NCBI GenBank assembly: GCA_035582835.1
Contig: JAYKAV010003066.1
Coordinates: 2,462,749-2,526,748, forward strand
DNA from: Phoebastria nigripes
Taxonomy: Eukaryota > Chordata > Aves > Procellariiformes > Diomedeidae
DNA length: 64,000 nt
Reading direction: 5' to 3'
Below the pieces are notes generated by a model. It was not told the origin of the DNA, ran no database searches, and worked only from the letters and a program-made list of their open reading frames with translations. A program made the position numbers and the translations under genes. Shown piece by piece: positions 1 to 11,700 of the stretch (position 1 is the stretch's first letter; the number at the start of each line of letters is the position of its first letter).

Positions 1-125
1 GGTAATCGGTAACATAAAGTTCGCTTAATATACACTCATAATCATTATTTCATTTGTAGTGCTTTAGTAATAATTACCTACTGGAAATCAAGAAGTTGTA
101 ATCTGAATTCTCTCCTTTCCTGCAG

Positions 126-311
126 ACTGTGCTCCGAATATGGGATTGTTTATTCTATGAAGGGTCAAAGATCATCTTCCGCGTGGCCTTAACGTTGATT
201 AAGCAACACCAAGCTTTTATTTTGGAAGCCACNAATTTCCCTGACATTTGTGATAAATTTAAGCAGATCACCAAAGGAACATTTGTAACAGAGTGTCACA
301 GCTTCATGCAG
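126..311 (+). CDS. GRTP1: GRTP1 penultimate coding exon (TBC domain)
   Basis: The exon follows a pyrimidine-rich acceptor ending TGCAG and stops at CAG|GTAAAC. It encodes 62 codons in phase 0, starting TVLRIWDCLFYEGSK and ending TECHSFMQ. This is the C-terminal part of the TBC (Tre2/Bub2/Cdc16) fold of growth hormone-regulated TBC protein 1. TBC proteins stimulate GTP hydrolysis by Rab GTPases in membrane traffic; the catalytic Arg and Gln fingers lie in upstream exons outside this window. The single N at 233 falls in the third base of an ACN codon, so the residue is threonine whatever the base. I recognised the family from remembered GRTP1 sequence. The position convergent with LAMP1 supports the call over other TBC1D proteins. 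Confidence 0.93.
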
Positions 312-2409
312 GTAAACTCTCTGCAGCTTTCAGCTGTTACAAATTAAAAACAAGACTGACTTAGAAATGTTTTGCTCAGTCAAAAAGATGGATACAGTTA
401 GGAGAAATGTATATGTAGAAATTGCCAAAAGGATGAAGAATGTTTTTATGTAAGAAATGCAAACCTTTTAAAGAATTTTGTTTAAAGAATTATCATTTAA
501 ATCCATATATAGTAAGCCATCCATATTATCTGTTGTACAGGCAAAAAAATTCTTTTTGCCCTTTTTAGCAGTTAATGCAGGAAGTCTGATGAGAAAATAA
601 CTTTAGTGCATTCTTTCAGTGAACTATGCATTGTGTTCCTGTACTTTTTTCAGATGAATTGTAATAGAATATTGTAGAATAGACACAAAGTGAATTTTAA
701 ACTTGCATTGATAAATCTTCATAGTGCCAGAATATAAAGCATTGTTTAGTCAAAGAAAAAAAGGTAACACCAAGTTCTTTTTTCCAGACAAAATCCATGA
801 AGTTGAGTGCTCAAGTCTTATGACAACCTGCAAACTAAGAATTATTCTTGTAAACTATTAATAGATTGGATGCCAAATCTGTATAAAACACTAGAAGATT
901 GAAATGTAAAAGATGTTAATTGCAAAAAAAGTAACAAGAGCACATCTGTCACAAGTCACTTGGCCAACTCCACTATCATTGTTTGCTAAGTGTGCATAAA
1001 ACTACATCCCAATAGGTGACTTTTACTCCCAAAAGAGTTTTGCGCTCACGTCAGAGCAGGATGTCATTTATGTTATGTTTCATCTTTGCTCATATAGAAG
1101 AAAAATAAGCTTAACTTAGTGTTTGTGAGCCTTTTAATTAAAGGAGCAAGGGAAAAATACATCACAGGTACAGCTTAATTTAGAAGGGAGATGTTTGAGG
1201 GGTTTTCCCATTCCATAAAGGGTTTAGATAAGAGTTTTGTTAAATATTAAATGCCATAAGAATACCAGTTCAGAGGCTGATACAAACACTTGTCCTTGAA
1301 GGACTCCCCCACCCTGTTTAATTACATTACATTTTACAGCAGCTGTTTTTAGAAAATCAACTACCTTTTTCTTGCAGTTACTCTGAATAAAACATTTATT
1401 TTAACTGTATTGGTTACTGTAGTGAGAGGGCTTTCAAGGCAATTAAATAAACAATTTAAGTTAGGTTCTTATGTAACTTTGAAACACATACTTTTAGGTT
1501 AGGGTTTTTGTTTTTGTTTTTTTTTCTTCTCAGCAGTACAGATAGTGGTACCGGTGGAGGTGATGACAGTTGAGTATTTTATGCCCCACTCCCCCTGAAC
1601 AAAATCTTCGTTTTTAGTTTAATGGAATGCAGACTTCTTTACTAAAATGCTGTTCAAAACTGGCTCAATTATAATCTCATCTCCAGAGTTGTCAGTTACA
1701 ACTACAGAGAGCTGAGGGGCCCACACATCTTGACTGTAGATTAAAGTACATAAACTTGCAGCTTGCTTCATAGTTTTGTTCAGTCAGGAGTTTTAGATGA
1801 AGTAGTGAAAACAAATGTATTGTTCTTGAGCCACAAGTCAAAGCAACAAATATTACAGATACGCTGTGACAGCATTTGAAATGCCTCAAATTCTTACATC
1901 CATATACATTGTTACTCTGGAAAGCTCGGTAGAGAAGAGCAGCAAAGGTAGTACAGTGAGGGATTAAGACTGATTTTTTGCAGTAGGAACATATTGTTCT
2001 ATGTATGTATGTGTTCCAGAGCCCAAACAACCTATGCTAGCACCACATGAGAAATGCACTGGTGCTTTGTAGCATTACCCAGGATAGCTTAATACATTCT
2101 AAATATGCCTGCCACCCACCAACACAAATGCCTTCCACAATAATTTTAACTGGACACTTATATTCAAACTAGCTTTTGTACTGTTGCTTTTGCGTAACTT
2201 ACAGCAGGTTACAAGCTGCAGGTTTACCCTGTCTTTACAGCAGAGTAGATGAAGATGCTACCCTGTTACAAGAAGGCCAAACAGCAGTAAGCGTTTTCAC
2301 AGTATGGATATCAAAGCAGGGATTTCACACTTCAGAGAATTACATGAGAATTCCAGAGTGTTGTCCAAAGCCAGAATTTTAACTAAGAATTTTCTCCTTT
2401 TGCCCCCAG
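312..2409 (+). other. GRTP1: GRTP1 last intron
   Basis: This is the intron between the two visible GRTP1 exons, about 2.1 kb, GTAAAC at the 5' end and CCCCCAG at the 3' end. It is AT-rich with T runs near 1505-1530. I see no repeat family, RNA gene or extra exon in it. Small open frames on either strand lack coding character. Confidence 0.8.
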
Positions 2410-2499
2410 AAAATATTCACAGACCCTGGAAGCTTGTCCATGGCAACAATCAACAAACTCCGAGAGACTTGCAGAGAGAAGTTGCTTTCTCAGGGATAA
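2410..2499 (+). CDS. GRTP1: GRTP1 terminal coding exon with stop
   Basis: The exon begins after CCCCCAG and continues in phase 0 from the previous exon. It encodes 29 residues, starting KIFTDPGSLSMATINKLRE and ending LLSQG, then a TAA stop at 2497-2499. It is the C-terminal helix region after the TBC domain and matches the remembered end of vertebrate GRTP1. No disruption is visible. Confidence 0.93.
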   Translation, partial: KIFTDPGSLSMATINKLRETCREKLLSQG

Positions 2500-2935
2500 C
2501 TCACCAGACTTACCCAGGTGGTCAGATACTACAGCAATTGACACATTCCTCTATTTGCACTGACTAAAGCACACTTTAAGCTTTCCATGAGTTAACTGAC
2601 ATGACCAATTTTTCCTGCCTTTCAAGTAAGTGTTTTTAACACTTTGTACTGTATGTCAGACTGCATAACTGGAACAGGTGGTTCAGTTGGTTTTGTTTTT
2701 TTTGTTTTGGTTTATTTTTTTGTTTTGTTTTGTTTTTTAAAGGATTAAAGTGTTTTCAGGGTAGAATGTGATCAGTGTCAGGACACCTTTTAAAAAAGCA
2801 GTCACCGTCCTTGTCTTTTCAGGGCATTTTGTAATGTTAAAAAAANCAGGTGTATAAAATTACATATCCTTCCTACTGTATTAACTGTGACACCGCTATC
2901 ATTTGTACAAAATAAATTAATTTAATTTGTCAGAA
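2500..2935 (+). other. GRTP1: GRTP1 3' untranslated region
   Basis: This is the sequence after the GRTP1 stop up to a strong poly(A) signal. It contains a T/G-rich tract near 2688-2742. The 3' end is inferred from the signal, not observed. Confidence 0.6.
2911..2916 (+). terminator. GRTP1: GRTP1 poly(A) signal AATAAA
   Basis: A canonical AATAAA lies 412 bases after the GRTP1 stop. About 25 bases later comes a T/G-rich stretch (2939-2951) of the kind bound by CstF, so cleavage near 2930-2940 is likely. Confidence 0.65.
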
Positions 2936-2939
2936 CCTG

Positions 2940-4750
2940 TTTCTTGGTGTGAAGAGAGTAAAATATCTGATCTCTTTCCTGACTGCCACTAGTTGGCTAG
3001 AATACAAGCATCTTCCTTTTTCCTCACTGCTATCTCTTAAGGAACTCAATAAATATGGCAAAGTGCAGGGCAAGACAACAATGAGGAAGGTGATCTTTAT
3101 CTTCACTAACAGTTACTCTATGGAGCNTATAAGAACTCTTCAGGTAAAGGCAGCAGGGAGCATGTGCAAATCCAGGCTACAGAAACCAGCAGCAAAAATT
3201 CCTCTGTAACCACTCTTAATATTTTATATGCTTACTCAGGGTTTTCTAGCTCTAGCACAGTAGGTGACAAGTAATTTGACTCAAATCTGGAAGTAGCATT
3301 TCTCACTTTGTTGTAAGGGATGCTGAAACTAGATGCTGTGCTGGTGTACTGAGGTTGCACTACAGGTGCTGTATCTTCATATACCTGTGTCCCTAAAAAT
3401 TTTGGGAGAAACACTTGTAAAGATAGCCCAAACAGACTTCTTCCTTGACAGGGTGAGACATCGGGCAGCTCCAAAGCTGTACCTTAATGCAAATCTAAAT
3501 ATCCTACCCCTGGGCAGAAACAAGCAAAGCAGCAGCCCTGCCCCTCGCTCTCGGGCCACTTCCAGCCCTGCTGGGGCCAGGCGCCTGTGAGTTGCTTTCT
3601 TGTCCTTACAGAGCCCTCTCGTGGCCAAACCCTTTCCCTCGCCTTCCTGCTGGGGAAGGGAGGGAAGAAGACTGAAGAGAGGCCAGCAAGTTGTGCTTTT
3701 TATTCTCCCTGTTGAACAACTACTGCGGAAAGCCTCACCTTTTAACACCACACTCCTTTTCAGACTCTACTCCAAGTTATCTTCATTCCTCATCAAGGAA
3801 GGCTTATCTCCCCCACCTCTCCCTGCAGATTGGGTTTCTTTCATTCCTCAGCAGGGGGGCAGGAAAAAACCCAACACATCTCAGAGGAAGTAGATGAGTG
3901 CTCTTCTAGACAAGTGAAGACACCTACTCAGCAGTATGATTCCAAGCTATCCCATCCTTTATGGTACCAGACAGACACCTTTTTCCTCGAGTACTGAATT
4001 GTAAGGACATTAGCAGTACCATACTTCTAGTACATCAGCAGGTATTAGGAAATACCAGTTTATTCACCACTGGCAAAATCCATAGTTTCCAGGTACCTTC
4101 AAGGTAGCAGGGCAGATGGTCCAAAGTATACCAGCCTTATTGCCATGCGTTGAGTTCTCCTTCTCAGAAGAATAGCGTTCTGTGCAATGTTTCAGTGTGC
4201 CTTGGTTCCCACCCTGTGTAGCTAGTACTGTTAACACCAAAACATTACTGCAGGAGGGAGTCAGGGAAGCTTTAAACACAAAGGTTCATTTCCAAGCACA
4301 TTACAACACACACAAACCTCAGCAGACATGCGTTTGCTACTCTGTGGTAAGAATCCAACTTCAAAATAAAACCTAAAATGTCATTTACACAGTCCTTATA
4401 CTAAGTATCTTAGCAGCACTTTCAGAAAGTGATGCTTAGCAGGGCAGACCAATATACTGACATTTCTCAGCACACAGCAATTTAATGTAAGAGTTATCTT
4501 CTCCAGATCTCAGGTTACTGATACGCAGAAGCTTTACCTGTTTCCAAGCACAAAGTCCACAACAAGGGACTGTTCTGAAGACACATACACAGTTAAGCCT
4601 CACCTTTGTGCCTCACAGAGAAAAAACTTAAACATTTCTTTAACGTAACTCCACACTAAGGATTGTTTAAAGCTCTCAAAGTAGAGCCAAACCAAGACTT
4701 TAGCACTAACCAAATGGTCAAATGTTTTTAAGAGTGATCAGCAACACTAA
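2940..4750. other. Convergent intergenic interval between GRTP1 and LAMP1
   Basis: No exon, RNA gene or recognisable repeat is seen. The stretch 3520-3600 is locally GC-rich and gives overlapping open frames on both strands, but none has splice or homology support. If LAMP1 uses its distal poly(A) signal near 4059, part of this interval is LAMP1 3' UTR. Confidence 0.5.
4059..4064 (-). terminator. LAMP1: Candidate distal LAMP1 poly(A) signal
   Basis: TTTATT on the + strand is AATAAA on the LAMP1 strand, about 1.57 kb after the stop codon. It could serve a longer 3' UTR. I cannot tell from sequence which signal is used. Confidence 0.35.
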
Positions 4751-5632
4751 GATATACAGAAAAAAAGTGTCTTTATTAGCATTGTTACAGGCAATGCATA
4801 CATAAGAACTGATCCTTAAAGTGTACAACCCCCCAGCCAAGTTTAAAGCAAGAGAATCAGCAGATTGAGATCTATATTGTACACATGTGCAGTAACAGGA
4901 TCTCTCTGGACCTTCCAACAGAAGAGACTGAAATCACTTTACAAAAAAACGTAAATAAAAATAACACCCATTTTAAAAAATTACCAGCTCCTAACAAGCT
5001 GGCATAGCATCAAAAATATCAAACAGGGGAGTTGTCCAATCATAAAGAGTTCCTGTAAGGTTTGAGTATTGCGTTGTTCACACCCTGCATATGCCAGGCA
5101 TTGAGTTTAAAGCTTAGTAAAAAATACACACCTAAAAGACAAGGTGGAGTTTAAATTTCAATTTTGTCAGTTGTTACTGAATTTCTTTAAATGCATCATC
5201 AGTATAATTAACATCATCGCTGGATAGCAGCAGTACGAAGAATGAACCTTTTCCCTTTGTTAAGAGTTCTGAAATTGAGTCAGTGTGAATTAGCAACATC
5301 CCTCTCTGTAATCTTTAGCTGACGTTACCTTATGCCACAATTCCAAAAAAGCACCCTTAAAAACTTTTAGCTTGTTTCTAAGTGGGTAGATATTTAAACT
5401 AGTTAGCAAAATTAAACACCAGAATTTTCAGAAGTTATTTTTGTGCATAGTTAAATGCTGCAAGATGATTTCACATTTAATAAAGCAGACTTTAAAGAAG
5501 CAGCAATTTGCAAGAAAAGGTGTTCCCTTACAATATCAATCTTAGCTCAGGGGAAATGTGTGTGTGTGTCGGGGGGCGTTTCCCAGCTTCTTGCAATTGC
5601 TTTTCATCTACACTGGATTTTAGTGCAAGTCA
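4750..5632 (-). other. LAMP1: LAMP1 3' untranslated region (proximal form)
   Basis: This is the stretch between the LAMP1 stop codon and the proximal AATAAA. It contains a short alternating TG run at about 5561-5569. The boundary is inferred. Confidence 0.55.
4772..4777 (-). terminator. LAMP1: Candidate proximal LAMP1 poly(A) signal
   Basis: TTTATT on the + strand reads AATAAA on the LAMP1 strand, in the context GCTAATAAAGACA, about 860 bases after the stop. Cleavage would fall near 4745-4760. Confidence 0.5.
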
Positions 5633-5772
5633 TTAAATTGTTTGATATCCAGCATGGCTCCTCTTTCTGCCAATCAAGTAAGCAATCAAGACAATTAGAA
5701 CAAGACCAGCAAGGGCTGCACCAACTATTATAGGGATCAGCATGTTATTTTCATCCAGTTGACATTCTTCCA
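5633..5772 (-). CDS. LAMP1: LAMP1 exon 9: transmembrane helix and lysosomal sorting tail
   Basis: The exon encodes the last luminal cysteine (VEECQLDENN), a roughly 24-residue hydrophobic helix beginning MLIPIIVGAALAG, and the cytosolic tail RKRSHAGYQTI followed by TAA at 5633-5635. The basic RKR gives a positive-inside stop-transfer. GYQTI is the YXX-phi endocytic and lysosomal signal with its preceding glycine. The acceptor is CTTCAG; the first two bases complete a Val codon split with exon 8. Confidence 0.96.
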
Positions 5773-8700
5773 CTGAAGAGAGAGAAAAAGATCCATGTTA
5801 GGCACTAGTGCACCAACAGATGGCTATATCCAGAACTTCAAGTTTCTACTCTCAGCACATAGATAAAACTGGCTCAAGTTAATTTCTACCTTAGCTTGCC
5901 AACAACCAAAAGGAAGCCATGTCCACTAACTACGATCATTCAGGATGAAGTCTTTCTAGTACTAGTTGTATGCACAATATAGAGATTTATAATAATTGTT
6001 TCCTTCTCAAGCGCTGCTACTGTTCTGCAAAGCTTAGCCATCATAAATATATCCATGCAACTCCTCCCCTAGCCGGTTTGCTTTAACCACAAAGGACAGC
6101 ATTAACTAAAAGAGTCAGGAACTTCCCAGAACTTTGTCCCCTTCATACAACTGTCTGCACACAGTTAGGAGGGAAAGTTAACGCTCTTCCTTAACTCTTC
6201 TCTGGACCACAAGGAATGAGTCCTAGTTATTTCAAAGCTTTTTACATACTTCTNACGCTAGCCTCAACTCAGACGTCTTATCAGCCCCTACAGCATCTGT
6301 AATAGGGCATGCAGAGACAAAGCATAGCACCCACAAACTGACACTTGACCACAGAATATTGTATGTTTATATCAAAGTGCACTTCACAAATCTTAGGTTC
6401 CCCCCCAAAATGTAAACCTCTTACCTGCCCCAAATTTGTCTCCATCAATCTTGAAAACCTGGATCTGAACATTAAATACATTGACAAGGGCTTTGTCCGT
6501 GACCTGGAGATTCTCCTCAGCACTGCACTTGTAGGAGTTCCCTACTGTAGCTCTCAGCTCACTCATGCTGTTATTCGATGCTTCGAACTTTGGAACTGTG
6601 TAAGAGAAAGGCTTATTACAGAATCCTGAAGAGCAGGAGCTGTAAGCTCATAGAGCTTACATTTGATACATTCATCCCCAACNTTTCTAACAGGTTATTT
6701 CATGCAGGCAACCCTTAATATTTATAGAAGTAGTCACTGAAAGTAGACTTCTTAAAAGTCCCTACCTTTTGCTTCAGAAGGCAGAGTCGTGCTTACATTC
6801 ACACCTTGCAGGAAGAATTTTTCAGTACTTGCATTCTTTTAAAAAAAAAAAAAAACAAACCAGTAGCTGTCATTTAAGCTAATGATGTACAACATAAGCT
6901 GTTAAGATTTGGGTTCAATTCTGCCTGCATTTTGAGAAAGGTTTTCAAAGAATAGTCCACAATTGGGATTAGCATCCAAAGGAAGAGCTTAGTTGCACTT
7001 TTAGAGAGAAAAGCTACAGAAGGTATGCACCTTAGGGACGATTACTTTGGGGGAGTGAAGGGGGGCAGAGAAAGGGGGACTGTCACCCCTCAGACTGCTG
7101 ACTTGACCTCCACACTAAAGGTATAGTCCCACCCATGCCTTAACCAGGCTAGTACAATGATCTCACCTGTGCTACAGATACAGCTTTAAAGCAGCTCAGT
7201 ACCCCACAGAGATGTGGAGAGTCATTTAATAGCAACAGGTCTAGGTGTTCACATTTGATCAATCCCATGAGTATTAAAAGCAGCATGAAGCTGACAAACA
7301 CAGTGGATTCAGTCCTCAAGGGTACACAGCTCTAATGCAGCACTGGGGCAGGGCTGTAGGAACAGGATTTCCAACCATCATAGGAGTCCATAAGACAAAC
7401 ATACAGCTCTTGGGCTGTACACAGAATATTACTGAGGACTTAAATCCCCTTGCAGACTTGTGCGATAAGATGAGATGCTTATTTGTCACAGGCTATTCCT
7501 CTGCTACTGCAGAACTGTTCCCAGTTTGGGTGAGAAGCTTTAGAGAGTAGGCAATAAAATCTTAAAAGAAATTCCCGTTCCAAACAAAATAGGTATCTGT
7601 CTATATATACGTGTGTGTACACACATGTATATATTCTTTCCTCACAACAGTTACCAAGTATTAAACCCTCTAAATCCTAGTATTAAAAACAAAGGAATTA
7701 CTTACTCCCCTTCCTGTAGTTGCATCTTTTCTCTCTTGTACTTGCCCCAATCAGTTTTCCCACATGAGAAGTCCTGCAGACCCTACATGCTTTGTCTAGA
7801 GATTCTTACCAATGCAAAGCGGAAGATAACCCTTGTTTTCTCAAAAGTCAGATTCAAGAAGGCAGACGTATTGTCACATGTCCCAGAAGAAGTTGTATTA
7901 GGGGGTATGAAATTCAGCACATCCAATCCCACCTATGAGAGAAGAGGATCAATTATGACATTTGAAGAGACTAATACATCACCACACGTTTAGCTGACTT
8001 CTAGCTTGCTTGTACTCACATGCATACAATGCTGTGTTTGCCCACACATTTTACAGACAACTGGGCAGATACATGTGTGAGTTACAGGCTGGTGTAAGCT
8101 GCACCTGAGTTACCAGGCTGGTACAGAGAACAAAGGGCATCTTTGCATGCCTAATGAAGCTTTCTGCAGCCCTGACTGGCTGCAGCCAATAACCTGCTGC
8201 TTTCTCCACACTAAACTTCTTTGGTCCTAGCAGCATCAGAAAAAACATTAGTAACCACCACTACACAGGGGCAAACAAGCCATAAAATACTGCTTTGACA
8301 TAATCAAGGGAACTGCCTGAAAGCATGATCATCTTGCACATCACTTCAGTTCAAAATGCTTTAGCTTTGCCCATGGTACATGATTTTATACCGTCCTGTA
8401 TCTGCAGAAGGCTGTGGGTTAAATGCACTTGCCAACAATCCAATAGAAACCTTCAGTAGCTCTTAGTTGACCCTCATGTGACTTTGGAAAACCTATTTGC
8501 CACCTCCTCACTGGTCATCACACTAGAAATCAGCTGTTCCAGCAGAGCTAGAATGCCATGCTACAGGACATAGCTTAGGGAATTTCACACAATTAAGGCA
8601 GCTAAAACACAGTCCATCATAACCAGCTACTGTACAGCCAAACACCAGCTATCAGTGCTCATGATTTTACCTCTCAGTCACCATCATCATAAATAAATGC

Positions 8701-11700
8701 AACAGATTCCTTTGCACGACCACATACAGCATTAAGCAGCTAAATCCTATCCACATACCACCCTCCTCACACCAGGTCCTTTATCACTGAGATCCAACTT
8801 AAACTACACAAAAGCAGCCGTAATTTGATTGCCTACACTTGTCCTCATTACCTCAGATTAAGCCACAGGATAGGAAAAAGCAGCTTGTGATCAAAGGTCC
8901 TTATAACAAAGCTTTACTGAACAAAAAGGTTTGCAGACCCTTGGTCATTGTTTCCTACTGAGGGTCTTCAGCAGTCCCTTTGGGATTACGCTCATAGCTT
9001 TGCCTTACCAGTTAGCAGGTAACATGGGGCTGGCAAGCTGAGCTTTGCATCAACAATGGAGGGAAAGAACCTGTGCTGGGGCTGGGTCTTACATAAACCA
9101 TGTAGCATTTTTGCTGTTAAAATCAGCCATTAAGTACATCTTACACATTAAAGTCAAACCCAAGCCTCTTTGGTGCTGGCTGGAAGTTAACTAAGTCACA
9201 AGCCTGTCCAGTTTTACAGTAGTAATAATTTTCCCTTCTAACAGTTATTCACTGTTTTCGTTCAGGTGCCTCAGGCCAAATTCCTGTATTTTATTTAACA
9301 GTCTAAAAATCTTGTTTAGATGGCATCTTTGATAATATTATTCCCCCTACTCATATCTTGGTAATTTTTACTGCTTCTGTGGAATGGCCNTATACACTTA
9401 CTGGATTTGACAGACAAGTTTAGTACTCTTACTGAATGGAAAAATCTTTAATGGCCACTTTCAGTAGAAGAGAACTGTTTGAATCGTCACTAGTCTAGTC
9501 CAAGTTAAGCAATTCAAATAGAGGACAATCATGGATGAACACTACAAAAGAACTGGGATTTTTAAAGAAAAAAGTTAGCCTATAATAATTTACCAAGTTC
9601 TCCCCAAAGAAGGAATCTGAAGGCTTTGAAGAAAGAAAAAAAAAAAAAGGTACCTTTTCATCTTTTTTTAGATAGGTGATATTAAGCTGTAACCCCATGT
9701 AGGCAAGTACACAGGTTCCATTTGGACCAGTCACATTGTATTTACCAACTGCAGGATTTGGGGGCGATGCAGTTGGTGCCGGGCTAGTTGTCGGAACCTG
9801 GCTAGTTGTCGGAACCTGGCTAGTTGTCGGAACCTGGCTAGTAGTCTGTTTAGGAGTTGTAGGCACTACAGCAGTAGTAGAGACCATATCCTCAGCACAT
9901 TCTGTCTCTGGAGAGAAAGAAAACAGTCATTATCAAACAAAATGAAGCTGTGGGATGCTCTACCTTTTTAATCCTCAAGGGAAAGGAGGACACAATTTCA
10001 AGTAGCTTTTCCTGACAGAAGATAATAAAAGCTGAGAAACGCAATGGTAAAGCATTACGTAAACTCTTGTTGCAAAGCTTGAGACACTTTTAAAGCCTGG
10101 CATGTGAAAATGACACCTCTGCTGTTATTTACATAAGTTCACGGTGACCACATCTGCTTTTATTCGTGTCTGTCATTTCACTTCGCCATCAAGTCAGGAT
10201 AAATAAGATACTGCTATGTTGACAGAGCCAGTGTTCCTGCCGTACATTCACAGCAAGGCTGAGATGACTACCCCTCAGACACTGTACTCTGGGCACTCGT
10301 GTGCTAGAAGCAGAGGAACAGTTCTCCTGCCCGCTGTTAAAAGTGGTCTCCCAGGAGATGCGTTGTTCTCCTTCCCCTCCCTCCCTCAGTTACACTACCA
10401 GGTTGTGAGGACCCTATGTCATTATTTAGGCAATACCCACAGTAACATTAAAATACTACTGGACCTCTCAAGTCCTCATAGCAATGCTGTGGCCCTTCTA
10501 TCCTTAACAAAGGGATTCTAAGACACAGCTTCTGATGGCAAATGTTTTGCTATATCCTCTCCCTTTGGGTCTCACGTCCATGCTTCCCTTTAGTCCTGCA
10601 TTAGTAGCCACCCATCACCGGGGGTACAAGGCTGAGTGAAGATGTGCAAGACTGCCTTCTCTTTTCGTTCAGTTCAGCAGCAACTTCTCAGGCAAAAGGA
10701 AAGAGAAAGAACAGTGACTCTGATTCATTTGCCAGAGTACTCGGAAACACCTGGCAGCAAGATCTTAACTCGATCTGGGAGCAAAGAAGGTTCCTGCATT
10801 GTACATCTAAGCCAAAACCAAAGGTCATAGCAAAGACATTACTGTAGTAGAGACTTCCATGTTCCAAGCCAAGGTCACCTGCAGTGTCAGGGATAACAGC
10901 TTGCAACTTTATAAGGACAACAGCAACTGCAGCAGCAGTCAATTCTGACTCAAAGGGCCTACTTCTAAAACTTAATCCGTACTTATCTTGCAGATACTAG
11001 ATATCTAATAAATAGCCTCTGAACTTAAACAGCAACTTAACTTTGGATTATGGCTCAGAAAGAGAAACTCTGATCACACCTTCTGAACTCACACAGACTC
11101 CAACATAGCACGCTTTCCTATTTCTACTCCATTTCTGGAAAGTCAAAGAGCAGAGGGAAGGTGGATGAACAGAGGAGAGACCCTATCTTTTGTAGGCTTA
11201 ATAGATACTGGTCAGGTCCCAAAATGCGTTAATTTCCTAACAAATAAACCAAACAGCAGCTTTACTTGGTACTTCAATGGAGAACTTCCCTCCATTTGCA
11301 AGACCCCAACACATACAGCCTCTTACTCAAGTTAGCAGAGATGGAAACAACCAAATCACTTCAAGTGGGAGTTTGTCCTAGGTGGAGTCTTGATACACTG
11401 TTTTTGCTGAACTGATTTACAGCATAGCTCCTAGTAACTCTTCAAGACAGATTTGGAGATGAGACAAATTCTTATGTCTTTTTCTGACAGTTATAGAAAA
11501 GCAGCTGACAAAACTACCAACAGATAAAATTAAAGCCTCCTTTTCTTCAGAGCTGCAGATAATCACTACCATAACCTCAGTCACTAACTTCTAGGTACAC
11601 TGACAGAAATTACCATTACTAATGATGCACAGATGCACTGAATACTGACTCTTCTTCCCTTCAGTGAGCCTTGCCCAGAATCACCAGCAGAAATATCCAC

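Noticed and set aside
3333..3893. Overlapping frames on both strands near 3.3-3.9 kb
   Set aside because: Intergenic, moderately GC-rich, with no splice signals or recognisable domain.
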